A stretch of DNA of 64,000 nt from Anisodus tanguticus (lineage: Eukaryota > Streptophyta > Magnoliopsida > Solanales > Solanaceae), in the NCBI GenBank assembly GCA_034509755.1, contig CM067559.1:30308032-30372031 (forward strand), written 5' to 3'. The translations under genes were made by a program, and so were the position numbers. Within the stretch, counting starts at the first letter, position 1. Every line of letters starts with the position of its first letter. Of the stretch, positions 31,455 to 44,379 are shown piece by piece. The notes under the pieces were generated by a model, which made no database searches, had not been told where the DNA came from, and saw only the letters and a list, made by a program, of their open reading frames with translations.

Positions 31455-32502
31455 ATGGCTGCTTCACCAAATCCAGAGGAAGGGCAATCTACTACAAGAC
31501 CACCAAGATTCAATGAAAATTATTATGGATGGTGGAAGACTAGAATGCATGATTTCATTATGGTTGAGGATTCTAAGTTGTCGAACATCATTTGTGATGG
31601 TCCTCATATTCCCATCAACACTAATCTAGCTGATCTTACAACGAATCCAAGATTAAGGAAGTTATACAATGATGTAGACATAAAGACTGTTGAAAAGAAC
31701 TTCAAGGCTAAGAAGATTCTTATTTGTGGTATTGGACCAGATGAGTACAATCGTACCTCAGCTTGTCAAAGTACAAATGAGATATGGGAAGGTCTCCAAA
31801 CTTCTCATGAGGGGACTAGTCAAGTGAAGCAATCCAAAATAGACATGCTTACCATAAAATATGAACTCTTCAAAATGAATAATGGTGAGTCTATTCAGGA
31901 TATGCACACCAAATTCACCTCTATAATAAATGAACTTCATTATTTTGGTGAAGTCATCAAGACCAACAAGCTAGTTCGCAAACTGCTTAGTGGTTTCCCT
32001 ACCTCTTGAGAAAGCTAAGTTAATGTCATCTCAGAAGCGAACGATGTGGAAAATTTTTCTATCGATGAGCTCATTGTAAATCTCAAAACTTATGAGTTGA
32101 AAAGGCAAAAAGATGATGAGAGAAAAGAACCCAGGAAAGAAAAGAGCCTAGTCCTCAAGGCAGATAAGCGTGACTCAAGCAGTGATGAGTCAGAAATGGC
32201 TTACCTCACCCAGAAATTTCAAAAGTTGGTCAAGAAGAATGGTGGTTCTCAAGGAAAGGAAGCACGAGCAAGAACCCCCAAGGAAATGACTACTGTCATA
32301 AGTGCGAAAATCCTGGACATTTTATTAAGGAATTTCCTCTTCACAAGCAGAACTACTACAAGAAAAACTCTGAGAAAATTGAAAAGAGCAGCCAGGTTTC
32401 TGAGAAATTGAAAAGAAGAGATGCAACTGACAACGTGGTAAAGCAAGAACTGGCTGCTTGGGGAGACCCCTCTAGCAAATCTGAAGATGAAGGTGATCAA
32501 TA
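31455..32502 (+). pseudogene. Sirevirus gag
   Basis: The likely start is the ATG at 31455 (MAASPNPEEGQSTTRPPRFN); the upstream ATG at 31443 is also in frame. The gag core includes 'YYGWWKTRMHDFI', 'VEKNFKAKKILICGIGPDEY', 'EIWEGLQTSHEGTSQVKQSK' and 'IDMLTIKYELFKM'. A stop after 'LLSGFPTS' (32007) and a frameshift near 32275 follow. In the restored frame a zinc-knuckle-like block at about 32290-32340 reads 'CHKCENPGHFIKEF', where the last Cys is Phe. This is the capsid precursor, now inactive. Confidence 0.85.
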
Positions 32503-32919
32503 AGGGACATCCATGATGGCAATTGATGATGTATCTTCAACACATAAGTCAATATTTTTACTCATGACTAAATCAGATGCCGATGATGGCGAAGAGGATG
32601 GAGTGAAAGGAAGCATCCAAAAATGGTATATGAACAATGGCTGCTCGAAGCATATGACTGGAAGAATGAAGAATTTTCTCTCACTCAAGGCCTTTCAAGG
32701 AGGGAGTGTCTTTTGGAAATGTCAAGAAAAGATACATTCCTAGCGTGGATAAAATTGGGAAGACTCTCTCTCATGCAATTGAAAATGTGTACTACATGGA
32801 TGAGTTGAAGTACAACTTACTAAGTGTTTCACAAATCTGTGACAAAGGAAATGAAGTTAACTTCACTTCGGCAGCATGCATTGTCCAAACATAAAATTCG
32901 GGAAAGTAGTCCTAGTAGA
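32503..32919 (+). pseudogene. Sirevirus protease (N-terminal pol), split by Tat insertion
   Basis: It reads 'WYMNNGCSKHMTGRMKNFLS', where the catalytic Asp-Ser-Gly of the family has become Asn-Asn-Gly, so the protease is dead. A frameshift near 32700 leads to 'FGNVKKRYIPSVDKIGKTL' and 'YYMDELKYNLLSVSQICDKG'. Reading breaks at 32919 with 'VVLV' and resumes at 50669 with 'AKRFKNI', which fixes the Tat insertion point precisely. Confidence 0.85.
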
Positions 32920-35900
32920 TGTTGACACCTAATTTTTACCTTCCAATAATTTTATTTAATTAATCAGAGTTTTCGAGTCACAGATGAAGTAAAGTGTATT
33001 TTTCACAAAGCGAATCTGATGTTACAAAATTATCTCGAGAGCATTTTGTCATTTCATTTGACAAAATTATTGTATATCATATCCTAATTTAACATATTTT
33101 GATCATTAATTATGATTTTAGAATTTTGACTAACAATTATAAACGTAATTGTCTCAAAAGAATTTTCAAAATTAAACAATTTATGTTCCATCCCGTCAAA
33201 TTTGGGAAATTGTTAATTAAATATGATAATGGAATTACATCTTAATTTTAAGTTATGTTTTAATTTAAAAATACCTTTGCATATTTCTAATTTCCTAAAT
33301 CCTAATTAGTATCAAATTTGGGTTTAAAACGAAGCTTAAAATTTAATTAGGTTATTTATGAAATTATTTTGGTCATATTTTAATTTAAAAAATGGCCACA
33401 TTTCCAAAATATCGACATTCCTACTTAAAGCTTTGAAAAACTCGATTGTGCCTCATTCTATTTAATTTAAATCAGCCAAGCCCAGGCCAAAGAGGCCTCG
33501 ACCCAGCCCAACGTCGACATTAATCGACTAAGGCCCTTGGCCTTTTCTCATTTCACGCGTTAAGGGTCAAGAGGAAACCTAGCCGCATTTTTCCTTTCTC
33601 TATCAAAGCTTGCCAAAAATGGTGAAGCAATGCTTACCCATGCTTTCTCACAGTCTCGCAGAGGCCAAATATGGCAAAAGCATTAATGACTCTTGCCATA
33701 TAGCACCAGAAGACCACCGTAACCCCACCCCCAACGAAGGCGAGGTTGCCCCTCTGTTTGTTTTTTGCTTTTCTGCTATGATTCATGGGGTTTGACTGAT
33801 TACGAATTCAAATCCTACAGTTTCATTGGTTGAGAACCCCATTGGAGGGAAATTTCCTCCCAAAAGGGAGTTTTCCCACATCGGATGGATTGTCTCTGTT
33901 AGGGTTTGATGTTCCCCTATAAATTGAGGCCCATCTTCTATATTTTAACTGTCCAGAACTTGAATCTTAGGCTGTTACATTATTGAGAGCCATTTTCAAG
34001 TTAACATTTGATCAATTATTACTTAAGTTGGGATCCAGCCTTTGGCGGAACCTAGAGTTAGAGTAATTGGTCTTTCAGTTATTAAAACCTCCCCTTTGTG
34101 TGTTTGCATGTCCATGAGGTCCCCGGAGTGAAGGTTTAAGCTCTCAATCGACCTTTCGGCTGCCTCTACACAAGGTAAACACTTTGCCTTTATAATTTCT
34201 TGTTTAAGTTACATTATGTAATTTGTATGATATGTTATGTGTGCTGATTAAAATAGATTAGGAGATGTTTGAGCTTATTAGGTTAAATGCTAAGCCTATA
34301 TAGTTGATTCATGTCATTGTTTGTGCATTACTAGATTAGTGTTAAGCATATGTTGGTTTAAATTAGTTGTTTGAGCCTATTAGGTTTATACTTAGCATGT
34401 TTTAAGTTAGATTATATGTTCTTTGTGTTCATTAAACCATGAATTAGTAGGTTTATTTGGTTATTAAGGTTGTTTGAGCTTCTTAGATTAACTGTTAATC
34501 ATGTTTAGTTAGATTAGGTGCTATTTATGTCTATTCAATCAGTTATCAGCATGTCTAGTGTTATCATTATGACTATTAATTATGTTTAGTCAAGATAAGT
34601 AGTTATTTGGTATGTTAGCATAATCCTAAGCATGTTTAAAAATAATTTTATTAGGACATCTGTTAGCATGATTAATGATAGATGCTTAATATGCTAATTT
34701 AAAGCTAGTTTGGTCCACATACTAGTCACTTAACTGACTTAATGCCTGATTTAGGATTTGTGTATCATGTGAGATCTGTCCGTTTGGTCTTTGGTTGGTT
34801 AGCATGTCAGTTCCAAGTTGATTTTAACTAAGTTGAGGCTGTTTAATTTATGTAAGGTCCAGAATATATTAGCTTAAGTTAGTATAAGTTCATCAACTAT
34901 CCAGAATATTTAATACGTAGAAGATAAGATTATTTAGCTACATAATTACTTGATAGGGTTAGTTATGTGGAATTACAAGTTGTTTGATACTCTTGTTTAG
35001 GTAATACTAGTGAAAATAAACTCAACATGTTAGGTCACACTGTCATAAGAACTGTTAAGATGTTAGGTTACAACGTCTTACAAAATCTTAAAAATGAAGA
35101 CAAACCTAAATGATATTGTTTTTTATGCCCTGTTATATGTATCGGATGTCTAATATGTTGGTTTGAACTTCAGAAATGTGTATTTTTATTTGAGTTAATA
35201 CAAATGATCTATGTGATAACCTAGAGGTTTTCTTAGAAAGTAGTCTACATGTCCTAACACCTATTTATGAAACCATACCATATGGTATATGGACTGTATA
35301 CCAGTATACAGATCCCATATATCAAGGGTATACTAGCATGAGCCTCTGTATATCATCCATATTTGCCTTGCTGAAAGTATCTGTTGGGCCTGGTCCATCC
35401 TTGTCATTATGTTTGCCTCTACACACTCTTATAATAACTTGGGGCTAGCCCATTATTTGCCTCCTCTTCTTTTCCTTACGCATTGTTTTTGGTGTGGGCC
35501 AGTTAATTTGTTATGAATTATACCCCCTTTGTTGTGGACTATTTGTTTGTTTACTTCATAAATTAATTGAATGATAAGCATAGATACTTTCTAACTTGGG
35601 CCCTTGTTTTCCCCTTTGCGTGTCTCTATTGCGTTGCCACGAAAGGGCCCATGAATTCATTTAGACAAGTCCGCTGCATTACACACTTAGCCAATTGGGA
35701 TGAGGCCTGATCACACTTGTTTTGATCGAATAAAAGAGAAAGGGAGGCTAATATTTGTATGAAGACTCAACTATGAGTGAAAATAGCTAACTGGTGGGCT
35801 TCGGTAGGCCCACCAGCCTAAACTTTCTCTCATTTTTATTTCATGCACATATATATCTATTGTATTTGTTGTATAAACATACTTTAAATATTGGAACTTT

Positions 35901-36119
35901 TTCTTATGGTTTGAATGTAGGATAGGAAAACGATGCGTAGACCGTTTTAGTTTAGATCGCCAATAAATAAACTTCAATACTGTTTTAAAACTGAAAAATC
36001 TGAAATGAAGGACTTTTTTTTGGCTAAATAAAAAGAGTTGTTTGGATATTAAAAGCTAGAAATGAAAAGTGAATTTTCATCTAAGTGCAAAACTGATTTT
36101 GAGTTTTTAAAACATAACT
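32920..36119 (+). repeat. Tat: 5' LTR, 3'-truncated
   Basis: It is collinear with 46559-49842 and stops matching after aaaacataact. The region corresponding to 49843-50668 is deleted along with the primer site. A stretch of about 98 bases at its end differs at one position from the 3' LTR. Confidence 0.85.
33918..33924 (+). promoter_or_regulatory. Tat 5' LTR TATA box
   Basis: TATAAAT lies in gttcccctataaattgagg, conserved in the 3' LTR at 47577-47583. It is the likely LTR promoter; transcription would start about 30 bases downstream. Confidence 0.6.
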
Positions 36120-36299
36120 CAAAAAACCAAAAATTAGCCAAAATGATCAAAATACCTCCAGAATGGAAAAATCAATCAAGAGTTCGGATCGAATACATGA
36201 GTCTATGTGCTTTATTTGCAACTTATGTGTGATATCTTGTATTATGATTTCCGAATAATGTACTAACATCATCTGCTTTTGAGTTATTTTTCTTCTTAT
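36120..36299 (+). other. Tat leader remnant
   Basis: Noncoding sequence between the truncated LTR and gag. No primer site was found. Confidence 0.5.
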
Positions 36300-38675
36300 A
36301 TAAAATGGTCAATCCATCGCGAAACACTGGAATACTTCACCAGATCTAAAGCCGTGGCAGCATCCCTAAATCAAGACAACCAAGCCAACATGACTGGTAC
36401 CCTGGAAGATACTTACAATAAGAGTGCTATGATTGAAGGCGTAGTCCCTCAAGATCTCCAGAATACTTTGCACTCCGAGGACATAATCACTTTGTTGTTC
36501 AAATAAGTCACCGACCTTCAAGCGTAGGTCACAAAGAATGAAGTGGCTAATGCTGCCCGAGAAGCAGCAGCTATTGAGGCAAGAAGGCCTCCACCACCTT
36601 TTCCATCATTAAACTCGCATGTACCTGAACAGTTTTCAAATGCCCCTACTTGGGACTCCTATCAAACACTACCTCCACTAAATGCCACCCACATAACTGG
36701 CACCTCTTAATTTGTGCCCATTTTTCAAGTGCCTTTGGCTTACACCAACCCTAGCATCCACCAAAACATAACTACCCATGCAACTCCCAGAACCACGGGC
36801 ACTCCCAAAAGTCGCCCCGCGTACCCTACTGTATCCTTCCATAACCCAATCACTCATATTGACTCCTCACCTGAATTAGACCACAACGAGGAGATAGAAA
36901 ATGCATGGAAGGTTGAGCAGGATAAAAAAGATAGAGAAATGGAATAGAAGATGATGGATCTATTCGAAGCTAACAAAGGCTCCCGCAAAGCGATGGGACT
37001 GAAATATGACAATCTATGCATGCATCCTGATTTGTATTTTCCAGAAGGCTTCAAAGTTCCCAAGTTTGAACCCTTCAATGGCACGGGAAACCCCAAAGCC
37101 TATCTGAGAGCTTACTGTGACTAGCTGGTCGATGCCAAAGGAAATGAGGCACTGTTAATAAGGCTCTTTAGGTGAAGCCTTACATGTGAAGCATCCGAAT
37201 AGTTTACAGTGCAAGACATCGGTCGCTAGGACTCGTAGGAAGAACTAGTGAAAGCCTTATAAATCAATTTCGCTTCAATGTTGAAAACGTACTTGACCGC
37301 TACTCATTGGAGAAAATTCGCAAAAAATTAATAGAGAGCTACTGTGAGTATGCGAGTAGGTGAAGGGCTGAGGCCACCCGAGTACAACCTCCAATGAGTG
37401 AAGAAGAACTAGTTTTCATATTCATTCGATATCAGGATGTGGATTGCTATGTCAGAATGTTGGCCATGACCAGGAGGTCATTCGCCGATATAGTCAAGAT
37501 GGTAGAGACAATAGAAAATGGTCTAAAAATAGGAAAATCATCAACATCGCAAACAAAGTTGGTGCATCAAGCTCGGCTGGAGCTGCCATGAAGAAGAAAG
37601 AGGATGTGGCAAATATCTCTCACACCCTGAGCCCGAAGAGTCGTAGAAGGGAATGATCACAATGATCCTTTGATGTATATCAATCTCCTCCTCCAAGCAT
37701 CTACATACCACCACCATGTTCTTACATCCCTGTGCCAGTATACTACGCACAACCGAGCTACCAAGCTCCACAACCTAATTACCAAGCTCCATAACCAAAT
37801 TATCAAACACATATACCCACTTACCAAGCTCCATCTCCAAATTACCATATTCCCTTTCCCACAAAACAAGCACCCCAAAACTAGCAACAAATCGCAACCA
37901 GCCGCCTCAGGCCACATACTATTTATCACGTCCGAAATTTGAGAAGAAGCCTCCTAGGGTATTTACACCACTTCTATAAATGAAAACCAGTCTGTTCGCC
38001 AAGCTAAGCGCTGCCAGTCTTATCAAAGCCATCTGCCAAAGGTTTCCAATCCAGAGAGTCATTTTTATTGACCCGATCAAACACGTGCTTACCATTCTGG
38101 AGGAATTGGACATTCCATCCAATATTGCATCAATTTGAAGCACTAGTTGCAAAATATGATCGACAAATGAGAACTCATTTTAGAGGCTGCAGCGCCGAAT
38201 GTGGATACAAATCCCCTTCCAAATCATGGTGCCAATCAGATACATATGATAGAAAGATAAAAGGATTGGGTGGTATGTTGATCATTGGCCTTAGAGAGCA
38301 TTGAAAGTCTGGAGCGCACAATCACCTTCCTCATGATGCAAGAGCGTCCCAACTTCAAGCTATTGGTCCCAGCTCCAAATAAACCATTCATAATCCAAGT
38401 TCCTCAAGTGGTCGGATGGCTCTTAAAAAGGAATTCACAGTCGTGGCCCAAGGAATGACAAGATCAGGGAGATGATATGCTCTAGAAGAGTTGGCGCAAG
38501 AAGTGTTCCGCAAAGAAATCAATCCAAGAAGGCTTATCACTGATGGAGAAGTTGAAGACTTTTGATGCCGAATACAGCCAAATAATTACTCAATTGTTGA
38601 ACATCTACAGAAAACGTTGGCCAAAATTTCCGTGATGTCACTACTCTAAGATCTACACAACATCGTTTATTCCTA
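36300..38675 (+). pseudogene. Tat gag and gag-protease linker
   Basis: Reading begins in a helical segment with a Pro-rich part ('EARRPPPPFPSLNSH', near 36580). The gag core near 36960-37300 reads 'LYFPEGFKVPKFEPFNGTG', 'NPKAYLRAYCD' and, after stops, 'EELVKAL'. Then come 'MSEEELVFIFIRYQ' and 'SFADIVKMVETIENGLKIGK' at 37394-37540. A Pro/Tyr/Gln-rich linker and an 'FTPLL' block near 37960 follow. Several Trp codons (TGG) are now TAG. The family product is the capsid; this copy cannot make it. Confidence 0.75.
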
Positions 38676-39180
38676 ATGAAAGTGCTAGAAGAAGTTCACG
38701 TCCCAACAGGGACAAGTAGTGAAACATTGTCCAACATAGTGGGCCACATCGTCAGGCCACATCGAATTTCCTTCTCTGAAGATGAATTGCCAAAAGAAGG
38801 AAAGGCTCATAATAAGGCTCTTCACATCACAATCAAGTGTCGAGACAAGATTATTTCCAGAGTACTCATAGATAGTGGGGCTGGACTTAATATATGCCCC
38901 ATATCAGCACTGAAGCAGTTAGGATACGGCATCGGAAAAGTAAGCCAGAGTCGTACTAACGTGAGAACTTTTGACTGGGAATAACGTGATCCCGTAGGTG
39001 AAGTGGACCTCAACATACAAATGGGACCAGTAGAATTCATCACAGAATTCCAAGTCATGGACATCAATACTAACTACAATCTCTTATTGGGGAGACTATC
39101 CATACACATGGCCAAAGCTGTGCCATCATCTCTACATCAATCAATGGAGTTTATCTGAGAAGATCACGAGTTTGTGATCT
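38676..39180 (+). pseudogene. Tat aspartic protease
   Basis: The frame reads 'VLIDSGAGLNICPISALKQL', so the catalytic Asp-Ser-Gly is intact (about 38867). Further on it reads 'DINTNYNLLLGRLSIHMAKA', the conserved second half of the Tat protease, ended by stops after 'TFDWE' (38982) and 'MEFI' (39157). The enzyme cleaves Gag-Pol. Confidence 0.8.
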
Positions 39181-40115
39181 ATGGATCAGGAAGTATCCAT
39201 AACTATCCCGACAACTCTGTACCAGTAATTGAAGAAGTCCCGACATACACTGACTTCCACATGGTGGAACTGGTAGGATTTTCCCACCGAGGGGATGCTG
39301 AAGATAGTCCAATGGCTCCGGCTAAAAATGGTCTCTGCCACTATGTTCCAAAATGGGTTTGAACCCGACAAAGGCCTAGAAAGAGTGCTTCAAGGCATTA
39401 AGGAACCAATATCCATCCCAGATAATGAGTATCACTTTGTCCTTCGGTATATACCAAGCTCCACAGAAGCCTCTGAGGCTGATCAGAAAAAAGAGGTCCT
39501 CTAGAGATAAGGAAGTCTTTCCCCGGGTTGTACCAGTCATTACTAGTCCGCATGCCCATGCACAATGGCGGGGACCTAGAATAAGGTTTGTGGATGTTGT
39601 TTCAAGAAGAATAATGTGCCAAAATATTAGAGAAATGCTTTGAAACACCCACAATCTGTGATGCTGACCTAGACGAACAACTGTCTAACTCGACATCTAC
39701 CCCACTTTTCGCTCCTCGATAGAGAGAATTTTAAATTTTCTTTCAAAAATCTGTGAAATCGGCTTGAGGCCATAGCCTTCACCCTTTATGTCTTTAACAT
39801 TCCAAGTGTTGTTCTAAAATAGAAATGACTCAATGATTGATCCGAGTCCGGATCACAGTTTGTAATTTTTTCAAAATTTAATAAAAAGCCTCAGTTTATG
39901 CAAAAACAATATTTATTTATTTATGTATATAACATGTTTTTACACACTAACGATGCTTTGCCTTGTTTTTCAATAATAATATTAACACAACTCATAATGT
40001 CATGACATGTCGTGAGATGAGTGAGTCGAGTGACACAGAGTATGAAGAATATGATGAAGAGGCAGTGCTACCAGAGGACCTCGTGGACGAGGAAGATCAG
40101 TACGAGAATAGGTAG
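39181..40115 (+). other. Tat protease-RT linker
   Basis: It contains degraded coding sequence ('NGFEPDKGLERVLQGIKEPI' near 39350) and then an AT-rich part (39720-40000). The linker reads 'EEYDEEAVLPEDLVDEEDQY' near 40050. No catalytic domain is present. Confidence 0.55.
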
Positions 40116-41085
40116 ATGCCTAATTTTGATGAGACCGAAGCAATTTACCCCGGAGATGGGAAAATAGTCAAGGAAATAACGATAAGTGTGCATGTGGATG
40201 CACCCAGAAAAGAAGAAATGATGAATCTTTTGAGAGAATATGTCGACGTATTCGCGGGGTCATATGCGGATATGTATGGATTGAGCACATACATCATAGC
40301 CCACAAGCTACCTATCAATGAGGGATTCGCCCTGATTAAATAGAAGATTCGACAGTTCAAGCCTGACCTCAGCATAAGAATAAAAAATGAGGTCGAGAAA
40401 TAGATAAATTCAGGGGTCGTACGGGTGACCCCCTACCCCACATGGTTGGCTAACATCGTGCCAGTACCGAAAAAGGATGGGAAAATCAGAATCTATGTGG
40501 ACTAAAGAGATCTCAACCGAGCTAGTCCTAAGGATAATTTCCCATTTCCAAACATGCACATATTCATCGATAACTGCATAAAGAATGAATTACAGTCATT
40601 AGTTGATTGCTTCGCCGGTTATCATCAGATGCTTAGAAAATAACATTCATCACTCCGTGGAGAGTATGTCATTACCGTGTAATGCCGTTCGATATCAAGA
40701 ACGCAGGCGCCACCGACATTAGAGCAATGACTACCATATTCTACGATATGATGCACAAGGAAATTGAGGTCTACATGGATAATGTCATAATCAAGTCGCG
40801 AGAAGGCTCTGACCACATCATACATTTGTGAAAATTCTTCGATAGGATTCACAAGTTCAATTTGAAATTGAATCCGGCTAAATGCGCATTTGGGTTTCCT
40901 TCCAAAAAATTACTAAGGTTCATAGTCATCCATAGGGGCATCGAGCTAGATCCTACAAAGATTAAAGCCATTCAAGAGCTTCCACTGCCGGTAACCAAGA
41001 ATGATATAATGAGTTTCCTGGGTAGGTTGAATTACACCGGGCACTTCATAGTGCAATCTACAATGATCGTATAGTCTATCCTTAA
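40116..41085 (+). pseudogene. Tat reverse transcriptase
   Basis: The Gypsy RT motifs appear in order: 'WLANIVPVPKKDGKIRIYVD', 'LNRASPKDNFPFPN', 'SLVDCFAGYHQM' (motif A Asp present), then after a frameshift 'KEIEVYMDNVIIKS'. The last is the YxDD box with its second Asp changed to Asn, which would abolish activity. 'NLKLNPAKCAFGFPSKKLL' and 'IKAIQELPLPVTKNDIMSFL' follow. Multiple stops and at least two frameshifts are present. Confidence 0.85.
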
Positions 41086-41485
41086 GCTACTAAAAAGGGA
41101 TGCGCCCACCAAATAGATAGACGAGTGTCAAAAAGCCTTTGACACCATCAAGAGATACCTTTATAACCTGCCGGTTTCAGTTCCTCCCAGGCTAGGAAGC
41201 CCACTGTTGTTGTACTTGTCAATATTAGATAATGCATTTGGATGCATGTTGGATCAGCACGATGAAACAATAAAGAAAGAACGAGCCATTTACTCCCAAA
41301 GCAAGAAGTTCACCGCATGTGAGTCAAAATATCCTCAGGTAGAAAAGACGTGTTGTGTGCTGACATGGATAGTGCAGAAGCTGAGACATTATATGTCGGT
41401 GTACACTACTCACTTAATATCCAAGATGGATACCTTGAAATATATCTTCCGCCAGCCCATGCTTGTTGGGAAACTGGCCAAGTGA
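41086..41485 (+). pseudogene. Tat RNase H (Gypsy-type)
   Basis: It reads 'LLLYLSILDNAFGCMLDQHD', 'RAIYSQSKKFTACESKYPQV' and 'LTWIVQKLRHYMSVYTTHLI', the RNase H domain that follows Gypsy RT. It is terminated by TGA at 41483-41485 where a Trp codon would be expected. Confidence 0.75.
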
Positions 41486-42055
41486 CAAATGTTATTGAGT
41501 GAGATTGACATCAAATACATAGCCCATAGAGCCATCAAGAGGAAAACATTAGCTGATTTGCTAGCAGGAAGTCCAGTCGATGAAGAGCTAGCACCGTTAT
41601 GGACGTATTTCTCGGATAAGGAGATAATGGCAATCGAAGAAGAAACAATCGAAGTTTATTCGGGATGGAAAATATTCTTCAATGGTGCAGTCAACTACAA
41701 AGGCTCTGGAATCGGAGTAGTTTTGGTTTCAGAAACGGATCAACATTACCCAATAATAGCCAAACACAATTTACAATGCACAAACAACAAGGAAGAATAC
41801 AAAGCCTATATCTAATGTCTTTATATGGCCATTGAGATGGACATATAGGAACTCCTGGTAATCGGAGACTCAGATTTGCTAATTCACCAGGTTCGGGGAG
41901 AATGGGCCACCAAGAATGAAAATATCTTACTATATGTTAACCTGGCACAAAGATTGTGCAAAAGATTCAAAAAGATCAAACTTTGACATACACCAAGGGC
42001 TCAGAATGAATTTGTCGATGCTCTTGCCACTATAGCATTCATGATCCAGTACCCA
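41486..42055 (+). pseudogene. Tat second (archaeal-type) RNase H
   Basis: The linker 'AIKRKTLADLLAGSPVDEEL' leads into a second RNase H. The block 'WKIFFNGAVNYKGSGIGVVL' has Asn where the first catalytic Asp is expected. 'CTNNKEEYKAYI' keeps the Glu, 'LLVIGDSDLLIHQVRGEW' keeps the Asp, and 'QNEFVDALATIA' keeps the last Asp. A second RNase H between RNase H and integrase is diagnostic of Tat/Ogre elements. Confidence 0.8.
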
Positions 42056-42139
42056 AAAAGCAGTCAGATTGACCAGATGGAAATCAGCATCAAGGAAGAA
42101 CACGTCTACCGTTCCCATGTAGAAGCGTAACCCGACGGT

Positions 42140-43380
42140 AAACCATGGTATGTCGACATAAGAACATATCTAGAAAAGGGAGAGTACCTTGAGAACACCA
42201 TATCCAATAAGAAGAATGGCCAATGGCTTCTTCCTGAATAAGGGAGTACTCTACAGGAGGATGCCCAACCTAGGGCTACTCAGATATGTCAATGATGTCG
42301 AGTCCACAAATCTACTTGAAGAGGTACACACTAGAACATACGAATCTCATATAAACGGGTTCATCCTGGCCAAGAAGATTTTAAGGGCAGGCTACTACTG
42401 GATGATAATGGAAACTGATTTTAGCTAATTTGTGCATAGATGCCATCAATGCCAGATTTATAGAGATTTGATCAAGTTCCCCCCGAATGAACTTAATGTC
42501 ATGAGATCAACCTGGCCATTTGTAGCTTGAGGCATAGATGTCATTGGGCCCATAGAGCTAGAATCCTCCAATTGACATTGCTTTATCATGATCGCCATAG
42601 ACTACTTCACAAAATGGGTTGAAGCTACTTCTCACAAGTCAGTAACGAAGAAAGTGGTTGCCGACTTTGTTTATCATAATATCATCTGTCGATTTAACAT
42701 TCCAAAGTCAATCATAACAGGTAATGGAGAAAATTTGAATAGCCACCTGATGAGAAAAATCTGTGAACAATTCTACATCACTAATCAGAATTCGACCACA
42801 TATAGGCTACAAATGAATGAAGACGTAGAGGCAAAAAATAAAAAAAACAATAGAATCTTAAGAAAAATGAATGACAACTACAAGTGGTGGCATGAGAATC
42901 TGCACTATGTGTTGTTGGGATACTGAACAATCACTCGGACCTCAACCGGAGCAACTCCATATTTGTTTCTCTATGACATTTAAGTCATGCTACCAGCGGA
43001 GGTAGAGATACCCTCACTCAAAATCATACAAGAAGCATAATTCGATAACGTAGAGTGAGTCCGCAAGAGATATGAGCAATCGACTTTGATCGGTGAGAAA
43101 ATAATAGTCGTCGTATGCCACTGTCAGTTATATCAACAGAGAATGACACGCGCCTTCAACAAATGGGTAAGATCCTGGATCTTTCAGACAGGACAACTTG
43201 TGCTCAAGCGCATGTTTCCACACCAAGATGAGTACAAGGAAAAGTTGGCACCCAATTAGCAAAGGCCCTAAATGGTGCGCAAGGTACTATCAGGAAGAGT
43301 TGTCATCCTCGCTGAAAAGGATAGCCAAGAGTGGCCCAAAATAATCAACTCATATGCAATGAAGTAGTACTACGCATGAA
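42140..43380 (+). pseudogene. Tat integrase
   Basis: The zinc-binding domain is recognisable as 'EEVHTRTYESHINGF' and 'CHQCQIYRDLIKFP'. In the core, 'IMIAIDYFTKWVEATS' keeps the first Asp, 'PKSIITGNGENLNS' has Gly where the second Asp should be, and 'NEDVEAKNKKNNRIL' keeps the Glu. The C-terminal part is broken by several stops and ends near 43380. The family's integrase inserts the cDNA; this copy lacks a complete DDE triad. Confidence 0.85.
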
Positions 43381-44379
43381 GACACGTTTCTCAAGTCTTG
43401 TAATCATATTTCTTTACTTGTAATCACATTTTTTCTTTTTTTCCTTCTTTTTCTTTTGCTTGTAATCACACTTCTCTGCTTGTAATTGCATTAGAAGACC
43501 AAATTAATTTTGTGTAACAAACTATGCGAGGACTTGATTCCCAAATAAAATAAGGGGATACGTAGGTGTCCATTAATGACTCAGTCACAATATTAACCAA
43601 ATCCATTATTTCATGTAATATGAACTACGCAAGGACCTGATTCCCAAAAGGGGATATGTAGGCTTTCTTTTGAGCTAGGTCGCATTGTTACAAAAATCAA
43701 CCATATTTATCCTGAAATACATTTTGACCTGATTCCCGAAATGGGATACGTATTCCGACCCAATGGATCAGTCGTTTAATGCTCATAAACTAGGGCAGAA
43801 ATTTTTAGGGAAACTCAAAAATTCCTTAAAACACATATCGGCCCAAGAGTCACCAGTCCAAAATATGCAACTGGAGAAACATTTTTTAGAAGGCTAAAAA
43901 ATTTCATCAGGGTCAATATGAAGAGCAAGAGCAGAGCACCGAAGTCGTTATCAAGCGAAAAATGTCATGACATGAGTTGACAATATTTTTCTATATAAAA
44001 TATTTTAGAGATTTTTTTTTTCAAAAATACTTTTTCAAACATTTCCATTCCTAACATTTTCTCTCACTATACCATGGTCGAAAAAGGGTTGAGACTAGTG
44101 AATGGAGAAATAACACAGCGGGAGTCGGCACCACGGATCGACCGCATAGGAAACTAACGAATCTTTTTGTAATTGCAGGTCACTAGAACATCGTCAAAAG
44201 GACAACATGTATTCCTACTAACGTGTTTGCTCATGTTTGAAATAGGTATAACAAAAGTTTCTCCGACACCGAAACAACCACTACCAGGCCTCAAGAGACA
44301 CCAAACAAAGCAAAGACACGATGCCCGAAAATTATGTAAGAGGCGTGAGTAAAAGTACAACCTAACCTTAAGAGTCAAG
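43381..44379 (+). other. Tat 3' noncoding region, first part
   Basis: A T-rich stretch (43430-43460) is followed by repeated phrases of the type gacctgattcccaaa...ggatatgtaggc near 43510, 43625 and 43730. Another occurs at about 46235 after the tandem array. No protein-coding evidence on either strand. Confidence 0.65.

Noticed and set aside
33610..33795. 61-codon frame shared with 47268-47567
   Set aside because: The two frames are the same part of the two Tat LTRs and lie upstream of or around the LTR promoter; no protein family is recognised.
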